Below, piece by piece: positions 7,853 to 16,034 of a stretch of DNA of 64,000 nucleotides. The notes beneath the pieces were generated by a model, which saw only the letters and a program-made list of their open reading frames with translations, was not told where the DNA came from and ran no database searches. The stretch is taken from positions 1 to 64,000 of the forward strand of contig NZ_LZJR01000068.1 of the NCBI RefSeq assembly GCF_001667925.1, given 5' to 3'. The stretch comes from Mycobacterium sp. E2479. Lineage in GTDB: Bacteria; Actinomycetota; Actinomycetes; Mycobacteriales; Mycobacteriaceae. Every line of letters starts with the position of its first letter. Positions within the stretch are counted from its first letter, which is position 1. A program made the position numbers and the translations under genes.

Positions 7853-8965
7853 ATGTCTGGAATTCGGGGCGCGGTACTGGAGCACATCGGGTCACCTCGG
7901 CCCTATGCCCAGTCGCGACCGATCACCGTCACAGAACTCGACCTCGCGCCCCCTGGGCGCGACGAAGTTTTGGTCCGCGTCGAGGCGGCCGGCATCTGCC
8001 ATTCCGACCTATCGGTGGTGGACGGCAACCGGGTGCGGCCGATGCCGATGCTGCTCGGCCACGAGGCCGCCGGGATCGTCGAGCGCCTCGGCGAGGGCGT
8101 CGACGATCTCGCCGTCGGGCAACGGGTGGTGCTGGTGTTCTTGCCGCGGTGCGGTCATTGCGCTGCGTGCGCGACCGAGGGCCTGACGCCGTGTGAACCG
8201 GGCAGCGTGGCGAACGGCGCCGGCACCTTGCTCGGCGGCGACATCCGGCTCAGCCGGGCCGGCCATCCGGTGCATCACCATCTCGGTGTCTCTGGCTTCG
8301 CGACGCATGCGGTCGTCAATCGGGCCAGCGCCGTCGCGGTGCCCGGCGACGTGCCGCCCGAGGTCGCCGCGCTGCTGGGTTGCGCGGTGCTCACCGGTGG
8401 TGGCGCGGTGCTCAACGTGGGTCATCCGCGTCCGGGCCAGACCGTGGCGGTCGTCGGGCTGGGGGGCGTGGGGATGGCGGCGCTGCTCACCGCACTGACC
8501 TACGACGGCGTTCGCGTCGTCGCCGTCGATCAGTTGCCGGAGAAGGTGGCCGCCGCCCGCCGCCTGGGAGCCCACGACGCCTACACGCCGCGGCACGCCA
8601 CCGACGCCGGGGTGAAGGCCGCGGTGGTGGTCGAGGCCGTCGGTCATCCGGCCGCGCTGGAAACCTCGATCGCCCTGACCGCGCCCGGCGGACGCACCAT
8701 CACCGTGGGTCTGCCGCCACCGAGCGCGCGAATCAGCCTGTCGCCATTGGGTTTAGTCGCCGAGGGCCGGTCGTTGATCGGCAGTTACCTGGGTTCGGCG
8801 GTGCCCAGCCGGGACATCCCCCGGTTCGTCGAGCTGTGGCGGTCAGGCCGGCTGCCGGTGGAATCACTGGTGTCGTCGACGATTCCGTTGGAGGGCATCA
8901 ACGAGGCGATGGACAACCTGGCCGACGGCATCGCCGTACGACAGCTGATCAGGTTCGACGGCTAG
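7853..8965 (+). CDS. adhE1: Zinc-type alcohol dehydrogenase AdhE1-like (Rv0162c orthologue)
   Basis: 370-residue class III-like MDR alcohol dehydrogenase. Catalytic zinc ligands: Cys in GICHSD and His-Glu in GHEAAG. The structural-zinc Cys cluster is CGHCAACATEGLTPC. A Rossmann NAD motif VVGLGGVGMA follows. It oxidises alcohols or formaldehyde-type adducts; exact substrate unknown. Named for position and resemblance to Mtb Rv0162c (about 383 residues). ATG chosen because the family N-terminus (MSGIRGAVLEHIG) begins here. Its stop overlaps the convergent hydrolase gene by 4 bp, marking the left border of the accessory block. Confidence 0.88.
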   Translation: MSGIRGAVLEHIGSPRPYAQSRPITVTELDLAPPGRDEVLVRVEAAGICHSDLSVVDGNRVRPMPMLLGHEAAGIVERLGEGVDDLAVGQRVVLVFLPRCGHCAACATEGLTPCEPGSVANGAGTLLGGDIRLSRAGHPVHHHLGVSGFATHAVVNRASAVAVPGDVPPEVAALLGCAVLTGGGAVLNVGHPRPGQTVAVVGLGGVGMAALLTALTYDGVRVVAVDQLPEKVAAARRLGAHDAYTPRHATDAGVKAAVVVEAVGHPAALETSIALTAPGGRTITVGLPPPSARISLSPLGLVAEGRSLIGSYLGSAVPSRDIPRFVELWRSGRLPVESLVSSTIPLEGINEAMDNLADGIAVRQLIRFDG

Positions 8966-9900
8966 TCGCCGTGCAACGCGCTGGACAGGGCGTGGCCTTG
9001 CAGCGCAAACAATCGTTGCGAGCCCGCCCAATCGGGCAGCAGTGAATCGAAGCCGTGACAGGCGCGCGTGAAAACGTGCAACTCGGCCGAGACCCCGGCG
9101 CGCAGTAGCTGCCACGCGTAGCCGATCGCCTCGTCGCGGAACGGGTCGATCTCGGCGCAGGTGATCAACGCCGGTGGCAGTCCGGCGATTTCGTCTCGAC
9201 GCGCGGGCACCGCGGCATCGGACGCCTCGGCAGGTCCCAGGTAATGGCGCCACATCAAGTCGGCGGCCTCGCCGTCGAACGCCGGACTGGTGCGAAACTC
9301 CACCTTCGATGGGGTGACCCGGTCGTCAAGCACGGGTTGGTGGAGCAACTGGAACGTCACCGGCGGCAGTGCCCCGTCGGCGGCCCGCTGCGCCAGGCAT
9401 GCGGCCAACGCGCCGCCGGCGCTGCTGCCCGCGACGGCCAGACGCGCCGGATCAACCCCGAGATACCCCGCGTTCGCGGCAACCCACCCCAGCACGGCGC
9501 TCGCGTCCTCGAGACCCGCCGGGAAGGGGTGTTCGGGGGCGAGCCGATAGTCCACCGAGACCACCGTGCAGCGGCCGCGGCGCGAAAGCTCAACGCATTG
9601 CCGGTGATCGGTGTCCAGGTTGCCCAGCGCGAAGCCGCCGGCGTGGCAGTACACCACGCCCGGTGCCGGGTCCTGGGGCCCACCACAATAGATGCGCACG
9701 TTGACGCCGCCGGCTTCCGTTGGCACGGTGTCCTCGACGATCCGCACCCCGTGCACATCTGTCTGGGTGGCGGTCAGCCGGCGCCGTTCGTTGAACGGCG
9801 CACGGATGAGTTGTATTGCGGCAAGCGAAAACTCGGTCCGTGTCACAGCGATGTCGCGCAGCATCACATCAAGTCGGTCGGCGCCGTCCAGCCCCGTCAT
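8962..9900 (-). CDS. Alpha/beta hydrolase, hormone-sensitive lipase (Lip) family
   Basis: 312-residue carboxylesterase of the HSL/Est family. The oxyanion motif is HAGGF (variant of HGGGF), the nucleophile elbow GSSAGGALAA (Ser in GxSxG; commonly GDSAGG), with Asp in EIDPFRDE and His in ACHGF. Last gene of a minus-strand run of nine, overlapping the monooxygenase remnant by ATGA. In the proposed pathway it would hydrolyse an ester or lactone made by the Baeyer-Villiger enzyme, which is now broken. No Mtb counterpart at this locus. Confidence 0.85.
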   Translation of the reverse strand: MTGLDGADRLDVMLRDIAVTRTEFSLAAIQLIRAPFNERRRLTATQTDVHGVRIVEDTVPTEAGGVNVRIYCGGPQDPAPGVVYCHAGGFALGNLDTDHRQCVELSRRGRCTVVSVDYRLAPEHPFPAGLEDASAVLGWVAANAGYLGVDPARLAVAGSSAGGALAACLAQRAADGALPPVTFQLLHQPVLDDRVTPSKVEFRTSPAFDGEAADLMWRHYLGPAEASDAAVPARRDEIAGLPPALITCAEIDPFRDEAIGYAWQLLRAGVSAELHVFTRACHGFDSLLPDWAGSQRLFALQGHALSSALHGD

Positions 9901-10520
9901 TGCACACCCCGCTCCGAACCGGTGACCGCATCGGCTGCCGACGCGGTTGGTGCGGCGAAGCGGAAGCCGGCCGGCCTGAGCCTGCGCGTCATGCCCCAGA
10001 AGGGGCGCGCGCTGCGCCGCCACTGGGTGACCACGCGTCCGTTGGGAGCACGGAAGTAGTTGCTGCACTGCGTGGTCCAGACGGTGCCGCTCATCCATCG
10101 ATCGACCTCGGCGACGAAGTCGGCCAGCGCGACGGGTCGCACCGCGAGGTAGCGCTTGCCCCTACGCCGCACGTATGTCAACGCCCGCACGATGTAGCGC
10201 TCCTGCGCCTCGAATTTCGTTGCGCAGCCGCAGCCGCAGGTGCGGGTGCAGGCCGTATCTGTCGGCGCAGCGCTGGAAGTAGTCCAGCAGGATCTCGGGC
10301 TGCAGGGACCACAGTCGCGACCACTCGGCGTTGAGATCGAACGAGTGGGAATAAAGGTGCGATTTGACGCCGCATGCCAGTCCGGAATAAGTGTTGATCC
10401 GCCAGGTTCCCCCGCGCCGTCTTCCCGGTCGAAGATGGTGAAGTTGTCAAACCCGCCCCGTGACAACATGATTCCCGGTGCCAGCCCGCCGGGCCCGGCG
10501 CCGATGATGCCGACGCTCAT
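9897..10520 (-). pseudogene. Broken flavin (Baeyer-Villiger type) monooxygenase
   Basis: Remnant of a roughly 490-residue FAD monooxygenase. The N-terminus has the FAD motif GIIGAGPGGL and FTIFDRED. Translation then slips: restoring one base in the C5 run at 10409-10413 gives the family sequence GTWRINTYSGLACGVKSHLYSHSFD and LQPEILLDYFQRCADRYGL. That frame ends at a stop near 10160, where about 300 codons (second FAD/NADP region) are missing. The frame then joins the true C-terminus (YIVRALTYVRRRGKRYLAV, GTVWTTQCSNYF). So there are at least two lesions, a 1-base deletion and a large deletion. The start overlaps the SDR stop (ATGA), showing it was once an operon member. Confidence 0.85.
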
Positions 10521-11245
10521 CGGGTCTGCAGGCATTGCCCACCATCGATGACGAGTTCGGAGCCGGTGATGAACGATGCCTCGTCCGACACCAAGAAGGC
10601 CACGGCGTCGGCGACTTCACCGGCCTCGCCTATCCGCCCGAACATCGATGCCGCCGCAAGCCGTGCCTGGGTGACCTCGTCGAGCATCGCTGTGGCGATC
10701 GGCCCGGGGAAGACGGCGTTGACCCGGACGCCCGAGGGGGCGAGTTCGGCCGCGACGGTCTGGGTCAGGCCGCGCAACGCCCACTTCGACGACCCGTAGG
10801 CGCTGTGTTGCGGGAAGGGGCGAATAGCGCCGGTGCTGCAGATGTTGACGATCGACGCGTTCGGCGCCTCCCGCAGCTGTCCCAGGACGGCGCGCATCCC
10901 GAGAAACGGGCCCAGACAATTGACGCGCCAAGCGGTTTCAAAGCCGGTGGGAGTCTCCTCGGTCAGCGACGCCCGATGCAGCACGCCGGCGCAGTTGACC
11001 AGCGTGCTCAGCGACCCGAAGCGACCGACGGCCGCGGCGACCACCGAGTTCCACTGCTCGGCTGAGGTGACGTCGAGCTCGAGGGCGATCAGGCCGTCGT
11101 CGCCCGCTTCGTCGACCGCGGTGATCAGTTCGCCGGTCCGGGTGTCGCACGCGGCCACCGAAAATCCTTTGTCGCGCAGTCGTTGGACAATGGACCAGCC
11201 CTGCCCGCCGGCGGCACCGGTCACCAGTGCGACGCGTTCATTCAT
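10517..11245 (-). CDS. Short-chain dehydrogenase/reductase
   Basis: 242-residue classical SDR. Cofactor motif TGAAGGQG near the N-terminus, NCAG at about residue 88, catalytic Ser in ICSTGA, and YGSSK (Tyr-x3-Lys) at about 150. The C-terminal SFITGSELVIDGGQ is family-typical. Likely oxidises a secondary alcohol to the ketone that the adjacent monooxygenase would have used; substrate inferred only from context. Overlaps both neighbours by 4 bp. Confidence 0.88.
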   Translation of the reverse strand: MNERVALVTGAAGGQGWSIVQRLRDKGFSVAACDTRTGELITAVDEAGDDGLIALELDVTSAEQWNSVVAAAVGRFGSLSTLVNCAGVLHRASLTEETPTGFETAWRVNCLGPFLGMRAVLGQLREAPNASIVNICSTGAIRPFPQHSAYGSSKWALRGLTQTVAAELAPSGVRVNAVFPGPIATAMLDEVTQARLAAASMFGRIGEAGEVADAVAFLVSDEASFITGSELVIDGGQCLQTR

Positions 11246-11643
11246 GCTGAACTCACCTCCGGGCTATCGGCCAATCCGGCCTCGGTGATGAAGCGGCAGC
11301 GGCGCCGCGTAAAGCGCCACTGCCCGCCGACGCGGTCCAGCTCGTCGTCGTAGATCGCGGGCCGCACCTGAAGATCGCCCGCGCGGACGAACAGCACCTG
11401 AGATCTGGCGGTGGCGCGCTCTCCCTCGACCTCGATCCGCGCGCTGCCGGTCAGGTGCAGGCCGCGGGCCGCCGCGCGGAACATGCCCGCGATGCCGTCA
11501 TGGCCGGCGAAGGTCTTGCCGTAGACCAGGAATTCGCCGTCGGGTGCGAACAGCCGGACGCATGCGTCGACGTCGCCGACATCAAGTGCCAGGGCGTAGC
11601 CGGCGAGCAGCTCTCGGATCCTTGCGTGGTCGTCGTCGATCAT
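11242..11643 (-). CDS. SnoaL/NTF2-like small protein
   Basis: 133-residue alpha+beta barrel protein. The layout is typical: helical start (DDHARIRELLAGYALALDVGDVDACVRLFAPDGEF), G-H-x-G-I-A turn, and strands ending in WRFTRRRCRFI. Such proteins act as cyclases, isomerases or hydratases on polycyclic or CoA substrates. Catalytic residues are not certain here. Fully overlapped in the operon (4 bp on each side), which argues for a role in the same pathway. Confidence 0.75.
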   Translation of the reverse strand: MIDDDHARIRELLAGYALALDVGDVDACVRLFAPDGEFLVYGKTFAGHDGIAGMFRAAARGLHLTGSARIEVEGERATARSQVLFVRAGDLQVRPAIYDDELDRVGGQWRFTRRRCRFITEAGLADSPEVSSA

Positions 11644-12398
11644 CGCGTGGCCTCGCGCAGGTGCTCCGCCGCGCCTCGTCGCAGCGCCTGCGCCTCGGCC
11701 GCCAGGGTGATCATGTCGAATCCCAGCTGCGCCATGGCATGCCCCGTCTTGCCGTCCCCAGCGTGAATGCCGGTGACCAAGCCCGCGTCCGAAGCCGCCC
11801 GGTGGATGCGCACGATCGCGTCGAGCACGTCCGGGTGCCGGGTGGCGCCGACGACGCGGACGCCCAGCGAGATGGCCAGATCGGCGGGCCCGACGTAGAT
11901 TCCGGTCAGCCCGTCGACGGCGCAGATCTCTTGGATGCCGGACAGCGCCGCCGCAGTCTCGATCATCGCGAACACCCCGACCCGTGACTCGTGGGTGGCG
12001 GGGTCGTGCCCCAGGCTGGCGCGCAGCGGACCGAAGCTGCGCACGCCCCTCGGCGGGTAGCGGGTGGCGCCCACCGCGGCGGCGGCCTGGTCCGCAGACT
12101 CGATCATCGCGATGACGACGGCGTCGGCGCCCGCGTCGAGCACCCGCCCTATCGGCGCCGCCTCGGCGTTGGGCAGGCGCACCACGGTGCCGACGGGCAC
12201 GTGCTCGATGCGGCGCAAGATGCCGGCGATGCCGGCGTCGTCGAGATAGCCGTGCTGCGCATCGAAGCCGACGTAATCGTAACCGGCGCGGGCGAATTCC
12301 TCCGGGCCCAGCGCCGTCGGGCCGGTGACCCAGCCGCCGAATATCGGGGTCTTACCGCGCAGCGCCAGCTGCAGGCTGCTCGGCGAGGTGTCTGTCAT
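11640..12398 (-). CDS. HpcH/HpaI-family aldolase (2-keto-3-deoxy-type)
   Basis: 252-residue class II (divalent metal) aldolase fold. Visible motifs: GYDYVGFDAQHG (active-site loop, where many members have D-x-EHG), an Arg in VVRLPN, the metal-binding Glu in MIETAAAL, and Asp in YVGPADLAISLG. It would cleave a 4-hydroxy-2-oxo acid to pyruvate or a related keto acid plus an aldehyde, a typical last step of ring degradation. The Gln in AQHG may alter chemistry. Starts 7 bp downstream of the alcohol dehydrogenase gene. Confidence 0.83.
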   Translation of the reverse strand: MTDTSPSSLQLALRGKTPIFGGWVTGPTALGPEEFARAGYDYVGFDAQHGYLDDAGIAGILRRIEHVPVGTVVRLPNAEAAPIGRVLDAGADAVVIAMIESADQAAAAVGATRYPPRGVRSFGPLRASLGHDPATHESRVGVFAMIETAAALSGIQEICAVDGLTGIYVGPADLAISLGVRVVGATRHPDVLDAIVRIHRAASDAGLVTGIHAGDGKTGHAMAQLGFDMITLAAEAQALRRGAAEHLREATR

Positions 12399-12405
12399 GG
12401 TCGGC

Positions 12406-13374
12406 TCATCCGGCGATGGCGATCTTGATCCGTTCGACGACCGGCCGGCAGGCTAGGTCGAAGGCGTCCTGCACCTGGTCGATGCCGAAGGTGTGGGTGA
12501 GGTAGGCGCCCAGCAGCCAAGGGTGCTCGGCGGCGAATTTCCCGGCAAGCTCCAGCATCCGCCGCCGGTCCAGCGTCACACCGGATTTCAGCGTCAAGTT
12601 GTTGCGCAGCATCCCCCGCATGCTGATCGGATACATTTCGTCGTCGGCGACACCGAAGTAGAACACGGTGCCGCCGGGGGCGGCCGCGTCGATGGCGTGG
12701 TTCAGGGTGGCGACCTGGTGACCCACGGCCTCGATGACCACGTCCGCGCGGTCCGCGGGCCCGAGGTGACTCACCCAGCGGTCACTGGTGGCGCGCACCA
12801 GGTCGTCGACTCCGAAAGCCGTTGCCAGGTCACGGCGATCGATCGGGTCGACCCCGGTGACGCGTCGCGCGCCCGCCGTTTTGGCGACGTAGGAGAACAA
12901 CAGGCCGATCGATCCCTGGCCGATGATCGCGACGTGCCGGTCGGCCAGATCGCCGAGTTGCTCGCAGGCGTAGAGCACACAGGCCAATGGTTGCAGGCCG
13001 ACCGCCTGGGCGGGGGTCAGCGCCGGGTCGTAGGGCGCCAGTCCGTCACCGTCGCTGACAACGCGTTCCATCATGCCGTCGAAACCGGATGCCCAGCCAA
13101 CGACGTGATCGCCGGGACTGTGGGCGGGATGCCGGCTGGCGATCACCTCGCCGGCGACCTCGTGTATGGGGAAGCCGTCTTTTTCGGGACCGCTTCGGCC
13201 GTCGTCTCCCGGGAGCCGTCCCTTGGCGCCGCGAAACGCCGGAAGATCGCTGCCGCAGACGCCCGCGGCCGAAAACCGCAACAGCACCTGCCCGTCGGCC
13301 AGGCACTCGGGTGTCTTGTCGTCGATCGTGGTGCGCTCGAACAGATACGGCGCGATGATCCGGTAGGACCACAC
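12406..13374 (-). CDS. Zinc-dependent MDR alcohol dehydrogenase
   Basis: 322-residue medium-chain dehydrogenase. Catalytic zinc Cys in AGVCGSDLP and His-Glu in HEVAGEV; no four-Cys structural zinc lobe is visible, so it is the shorter MDR type. Rossmann motif IIGQGSIGLLF; later EAVGHQ. The GTG start lies one base after the P450 stop. Probably oxidises the alcohol formed by the neighbouring P450, by context. Confidence 0.84.
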   Translation of the reverse strand: MWSYRIIAPYLFERTTIDDKTPECLADGQVLLRFSAAGVCGSDLPAFRGAKGRLPGDDGRSGPEKDGFPIHEVAGEVIASRHPAHSPGDHVVGWASGFDGMMERVVSDGDGLAPYDPALTPAQAVGLQPLACVLYACEQLGDLADRHVAIIGQGSIGLLFSYVAKTAGARRVTGVDPIDRRDLATAFGVDDLVRATSDRWVSHLGPADRADVVIEAVGHQVATLNHAIDAAAPGGTVFYFGVADDEMYPISMRGMLRNNLTLKSGVTLDRRRMLELAGKFAAEHPWLLGAYLTHTFGIDQVQDAFDLACRPVVERIKIAIAG

Positions 13375-13375
13375 G

Positions 13376-14617
13376 TCAGACCTCCACCGGGATGTTGTTC
13401 CAACCCCATTGGAAGCTGGACGGCAGCCGAGTGGCGGCTTCGGCCTGGATCGCGTAGTCGGGCACCCGGCGGAGCCATTCGGCCAGCAGCACAGCCACTT
13501 CCAGGCGCGCCAGATGATATCCGATGCAGAAGTGCTGGCCACGGCCGAACGCCAGCGAGCGGCGGATCGGCCGATCCCAGATGAACTCGTCAGGGTAGGG
13601 GTATTCCCGCTCGTCGCGGTTGGCCGATGCGAGCAGGGTGATCACACGCTGTCCCGGATTCAGAGTTTGGCCGTGAATCTCGAAGGGCTTGCGCACCGTT
13701 CGCGCAAACCATTGCGCCGGCGCACAGAATCGGATCATCTCATCGCGTGCGATGAGCACGTTGTTCTCCAGGTCGGCGCGCAAGGCGGCAAGCTGCTCGG
13801 GCCGCCGGTGGAGCTCCCACAGGCCGTGGGCGACGATTTTGGGCACCGTCTCGGTTCCCCCGATGAAGATGCACAGCATCTGTGTCGCGACTTCCATGTC
13901 GTCGAGCGCGCTGCCGTCGGGCAGGCGATAGTCCAGCAGACCATCGACCACGTCGAGCGGCGCCGCGGACGGATCGGCCCGGCGGCGGGCAACCGCCGGC
14001 AGCAAATATTCGAAATAGTTGGGTCGCGCCTGCCCGGTGTCCACGCCGACGCCGGGCTGGGCGAGGCTGCCGGCGTTGACGGTGGCAAGGACCTGCGGTG
14101 CGAGATCGGCGGGGATGCCCAGGAGTTCGCAGACGATGGCGGCCACCACGATGCCGCCGTAGTCCTGGGTGAGGTCGAAGGTGCCACCCGCAAGCAGCGC
14201 ATCAAGGCGCTCGTTGGCCAGCGTGCGGATCCGGCCTTCCAGGTCTTTGACCGACCGCGGCCGAAACGGTCGGGAATGGGTACGCCGGATCTCGCCGTAC
14301 AGGTCGGCGTCGAACATGGCGTGAAACGGCAACGGGTGCAGGGGCGGATCGGGGACCGGGCCGCTGTTGTGTTGCGCCAGAACCGATGCCGGCGGCAGCG
14401 TGCCCTCCGAGGCGACGAACGTGCCGTTATTGACTTCCAGCACCGTCCAGATGTCCTCGAAGCGCGACAGCGCGAACGTGTCCCACTGCGGCATGTAGTA
14501 CACCGGATGGTGGTCGCGCAGTATCCGGTAGTACGGCAACGGGTTTGTCATCACCGCCGCGTCGAAGGGATCGTAGCGGAAATCGTTGACGTTCACAGCG
14601 TTCGGTCGTTTCGTCAC
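13376..14617 (-). CDS. Cytochrome P450
   Basis: 413-residue bacterial class I P450. I-helix FIGGTETV, K-helix E-x-x-R (EMIR), heme loop FGRGQHFCIG with axial Cys at about residue 364. The PERF-like region reads YPDEFIWDRP. Soluble; needs ferredoxin and ferredoxin reductase, and none is adjacent. Likely the initiating hydroxylase of the accessory pathway. The GTG start overlaps the upstream stop (GTGA). Subfamily not assigned. Confidence 0.92.
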   Translation of the reverse strand: MTKRPNAVNVNDFRYDPFDAAVMTNPLPYYRILRDHHPVYYMPQWDTFALSRFEDIWTVLEVNNGTFVASEGTLPPASVLAQHNSGPVPDPPLHPLPFHAMFDADLYGEIRRTHSRPFRPRSVKDLEGRIRTLANERLDALLAGGTFDLTQDYGGIVVAAIVCELLGIPADLAPQVLATVNAGSLAQPGVGVDTGQARPNYFEYLLPAVARRRADPSAAPLDVVDGLLDYRLPDGSALDDMEVATQMLCIFIGGTETVPKIVAHGLWELHRRPEQLAALRADLENNVLIARDEMIRFCAPAQWFARTVRKPFEIHGQTLNPGQRVITLLASANRDEREYPYPDEFIWDRPIRRSLAFGRGQHFCIGYHLARLEVAVLLAEWLRRVPDYAIQAEAATRLPSSFQWGWNNIPVEV

Positions 14618-15318
14618 TGTAGCGGCGACGGCGGGAGGGCCTGCAGAATGGAATCCTCCCAGCCGTCCCGCAACGCGGGAGCCACGCTCATCCACGTGAC
14701 GATCTCGGCCGGGGGGCTCTCCTTCCAGGACGGATAGTGCTCGGCGAAGCAGTCCCAGCCGCCGTCCAGCGCCCAGTAGTGGATGACCTCGTTGTAGCGG
14801 AAGGTCGTGGTGAACGAACCGAGCCAGCGTTTACCCGTGCGTTCCGACCACGGAACGTAGAGCCGTTCCAGTTCGCGGATGTAGTCGTCCTGGCGTCCCG
14901 GTTTGGTCTGCATGATCTCTTGAATCACCAGCGGCGCGGTGAAATTGACCTCGCGCAGTTGGGCGAGCGTCTTGTTGCTGGGCCCGGGGTACATGATGCG
15001 GCCCTCCCCCGAGGCGCCGATGTCGGCAAGGAATGCCGACCACTTACCGGACGCGGCATCGTGGCTGCCGCCGCGAGCCTGCGCGGCACCGATCCTGGCG
15101 TAGTCGGCGAAACCGTCGATCTCCCAGATGACCGTCGCCTGCGGCCAGTGACCGTTGTACGGCGTGGATTCCCAGATCGCGAAAAGCCGAGCGCCGAGCT
15201 GCTCCATCATCGGTTGATAGGTGTCGGCGAAGATCTCGGTGAACCGGTCGCTTCGCCCGGACCCCAGCGAGATCGTTTCGTGCAAGTAGAGCAGCGTGTG
15301 TCCGAAGTATTTCTTCAT
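14614..15318 (-). CDS. NIPSNAP/EthD-like dimeric alpha-beta barrel protein
   Basis: 234-residue protein built of two related halves. Each has a strand-helix-strand unit with a conserved aromatic pattern: ARLFAIWESTPYNG then QATVIWEIDGFADYARI, and later KRWLGSFTTTFRYN then VIHYWALDGGWDCFAEH. This is typical of tandem ferredoxin-like folds (NIPSNAP, EthD). EthD-type proteins accompany P450 systems, and here it sits directly upstream of the P450 gene. No catalytic residues can be named; family assignment is by pattern only. Confidence 0.62.
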   Translation of the reverse strand: MKKYFGHTLLYLHETISLGSGRSDRFTEIFADTYQPMMEQLGARLFAIWESTPYNGHWPQATVIWEIDGFADYARIGAAQARGGSHDAASGKWSAFLADIGASGEGRIMYPGPSNKTLAQLREVNFTAPLVIQEIMQTKPGRQDDYIRELERLYVPWSERTGKRWLGSFTTTFRYNEVIHYWALDGGWDCFAEHYPSWKESPPAEIVTWMSVAPALRDGWEDSILQALPPSPLQ

Positions 15319-15322
15319 CGGG

Positions 15323-15886
15323 CTAGTCGAGCCGGATGAGCTCTGCGTCAACCCCCAGGCCCACGTCACACAGCAGCGTCTCGGTGGCATAGACCGTCGC
15401 TCGCGGAATGCCCGCCGCCGCAAGCGCATAGCCCTTGAACATCCGGGCCGCACCGCTGAGCAGATGCTGCGCACGCGTCGTCGCGCGGTTCACGCTCAAA
15501 GGCCATCCTTCACCCCATAAAGCGACCTCGATCAGTGGGTTGCTCAGCGACTCGAGCACCGCCTCCCGGACCCGGTCGTCGGCAGTGAATGCCTGCGCGC
15601 TGACGGCCAGGCCCGTCGAGCGCGCCCCCAGCTCGTCGAGCTCCGGCTCGAGCTCCGCTGCCCGTACCCCCAGGATTCGCAGCGACGGGGTGTCGCAGCG
15701 TCGCGGGAGCAACACGGTCACTTCCCAACCGGCCATGGCCCGGTCGTAGAGCCAGCCGCCGGCCGATTGCACGACGTCGACGGCGCTGGCCGCGACGACG
15801 TCGAGCCGGTAGCGCAGACCCTCGCCGTTTGCGCGGGTTGCTTTCGCAGCGCTGCTGTTGCTGATATCGAATGTTGGAGCGGCCAT
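15323..15886 (-). CDS. Conserved protein of unknown function, first gene of the P450 operon
   Basis: 187 residues, family not recognised. A hydrophilic N-terminus precedes an alternating hydrophobic pattern (DVVAASAVDVVQSAGGWLYDRAMAGW, EVTVLLP) and a region resembling a regulatory or ligand-binding alpha/beta fold. No membrane segment or cofactor motif. ATG chosen for its GAGGA Shine-Dalgarno element at good spacing. It leads the minus-strand run down to 8962 and lies 110 bp from copy 1 of the 27-bp motif. Confidence 0.65.
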   Translation of the reverse strand: MAAPTFDISNSSAAKATRANGEGLRYRLDVVAASAVDVVQSAGGWLYDRAMAGWEVTVLLPRRCDTPSLRILGVRAAELEPELDELGARSTGLAVSAQAFTADDRVREAVLESLSNPLIEVALWGEGWPLSVNRATTRAQHLLSGAARMFKGYALAAAGIPRATVYATETLLCDVGLGVDAELIRLD

Positions 15887-15995
15887 CGATCCATTCCTCA
15901 CCGCCACTTCGCTGACGGGTCTCAAGCGCTTGTCATGGGCTTTCTCAAGGGCTGGAGCCGCTTCACGCGCCGGCGATGCGACTCACCGCACAGGG

Positions 15996-16022
15996 TGACA
16001 CTTCTGACGAAATTTGTAAAGC
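15996..16022 (+). promoter_or_regulatory. Copy 1 of the 27-bp motif TGACACTT-N9-TTTGTAAAGC
   Basis: Exact match to both halves, TGACACTT at 15996-16003 and TTTGTAAAGC at 16013-16022. It lies between the CoA-transferase stop and the 15886 start of the leftward P450 operon. Copies with identical spacing occur at 21002 and 22400, and a degenerate one at 24149. Interpreted as an operator for the TetR protein at 24183. Confidence 0.65.
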
Positions 16023-16034
16023 TTCCCTGGTTCG

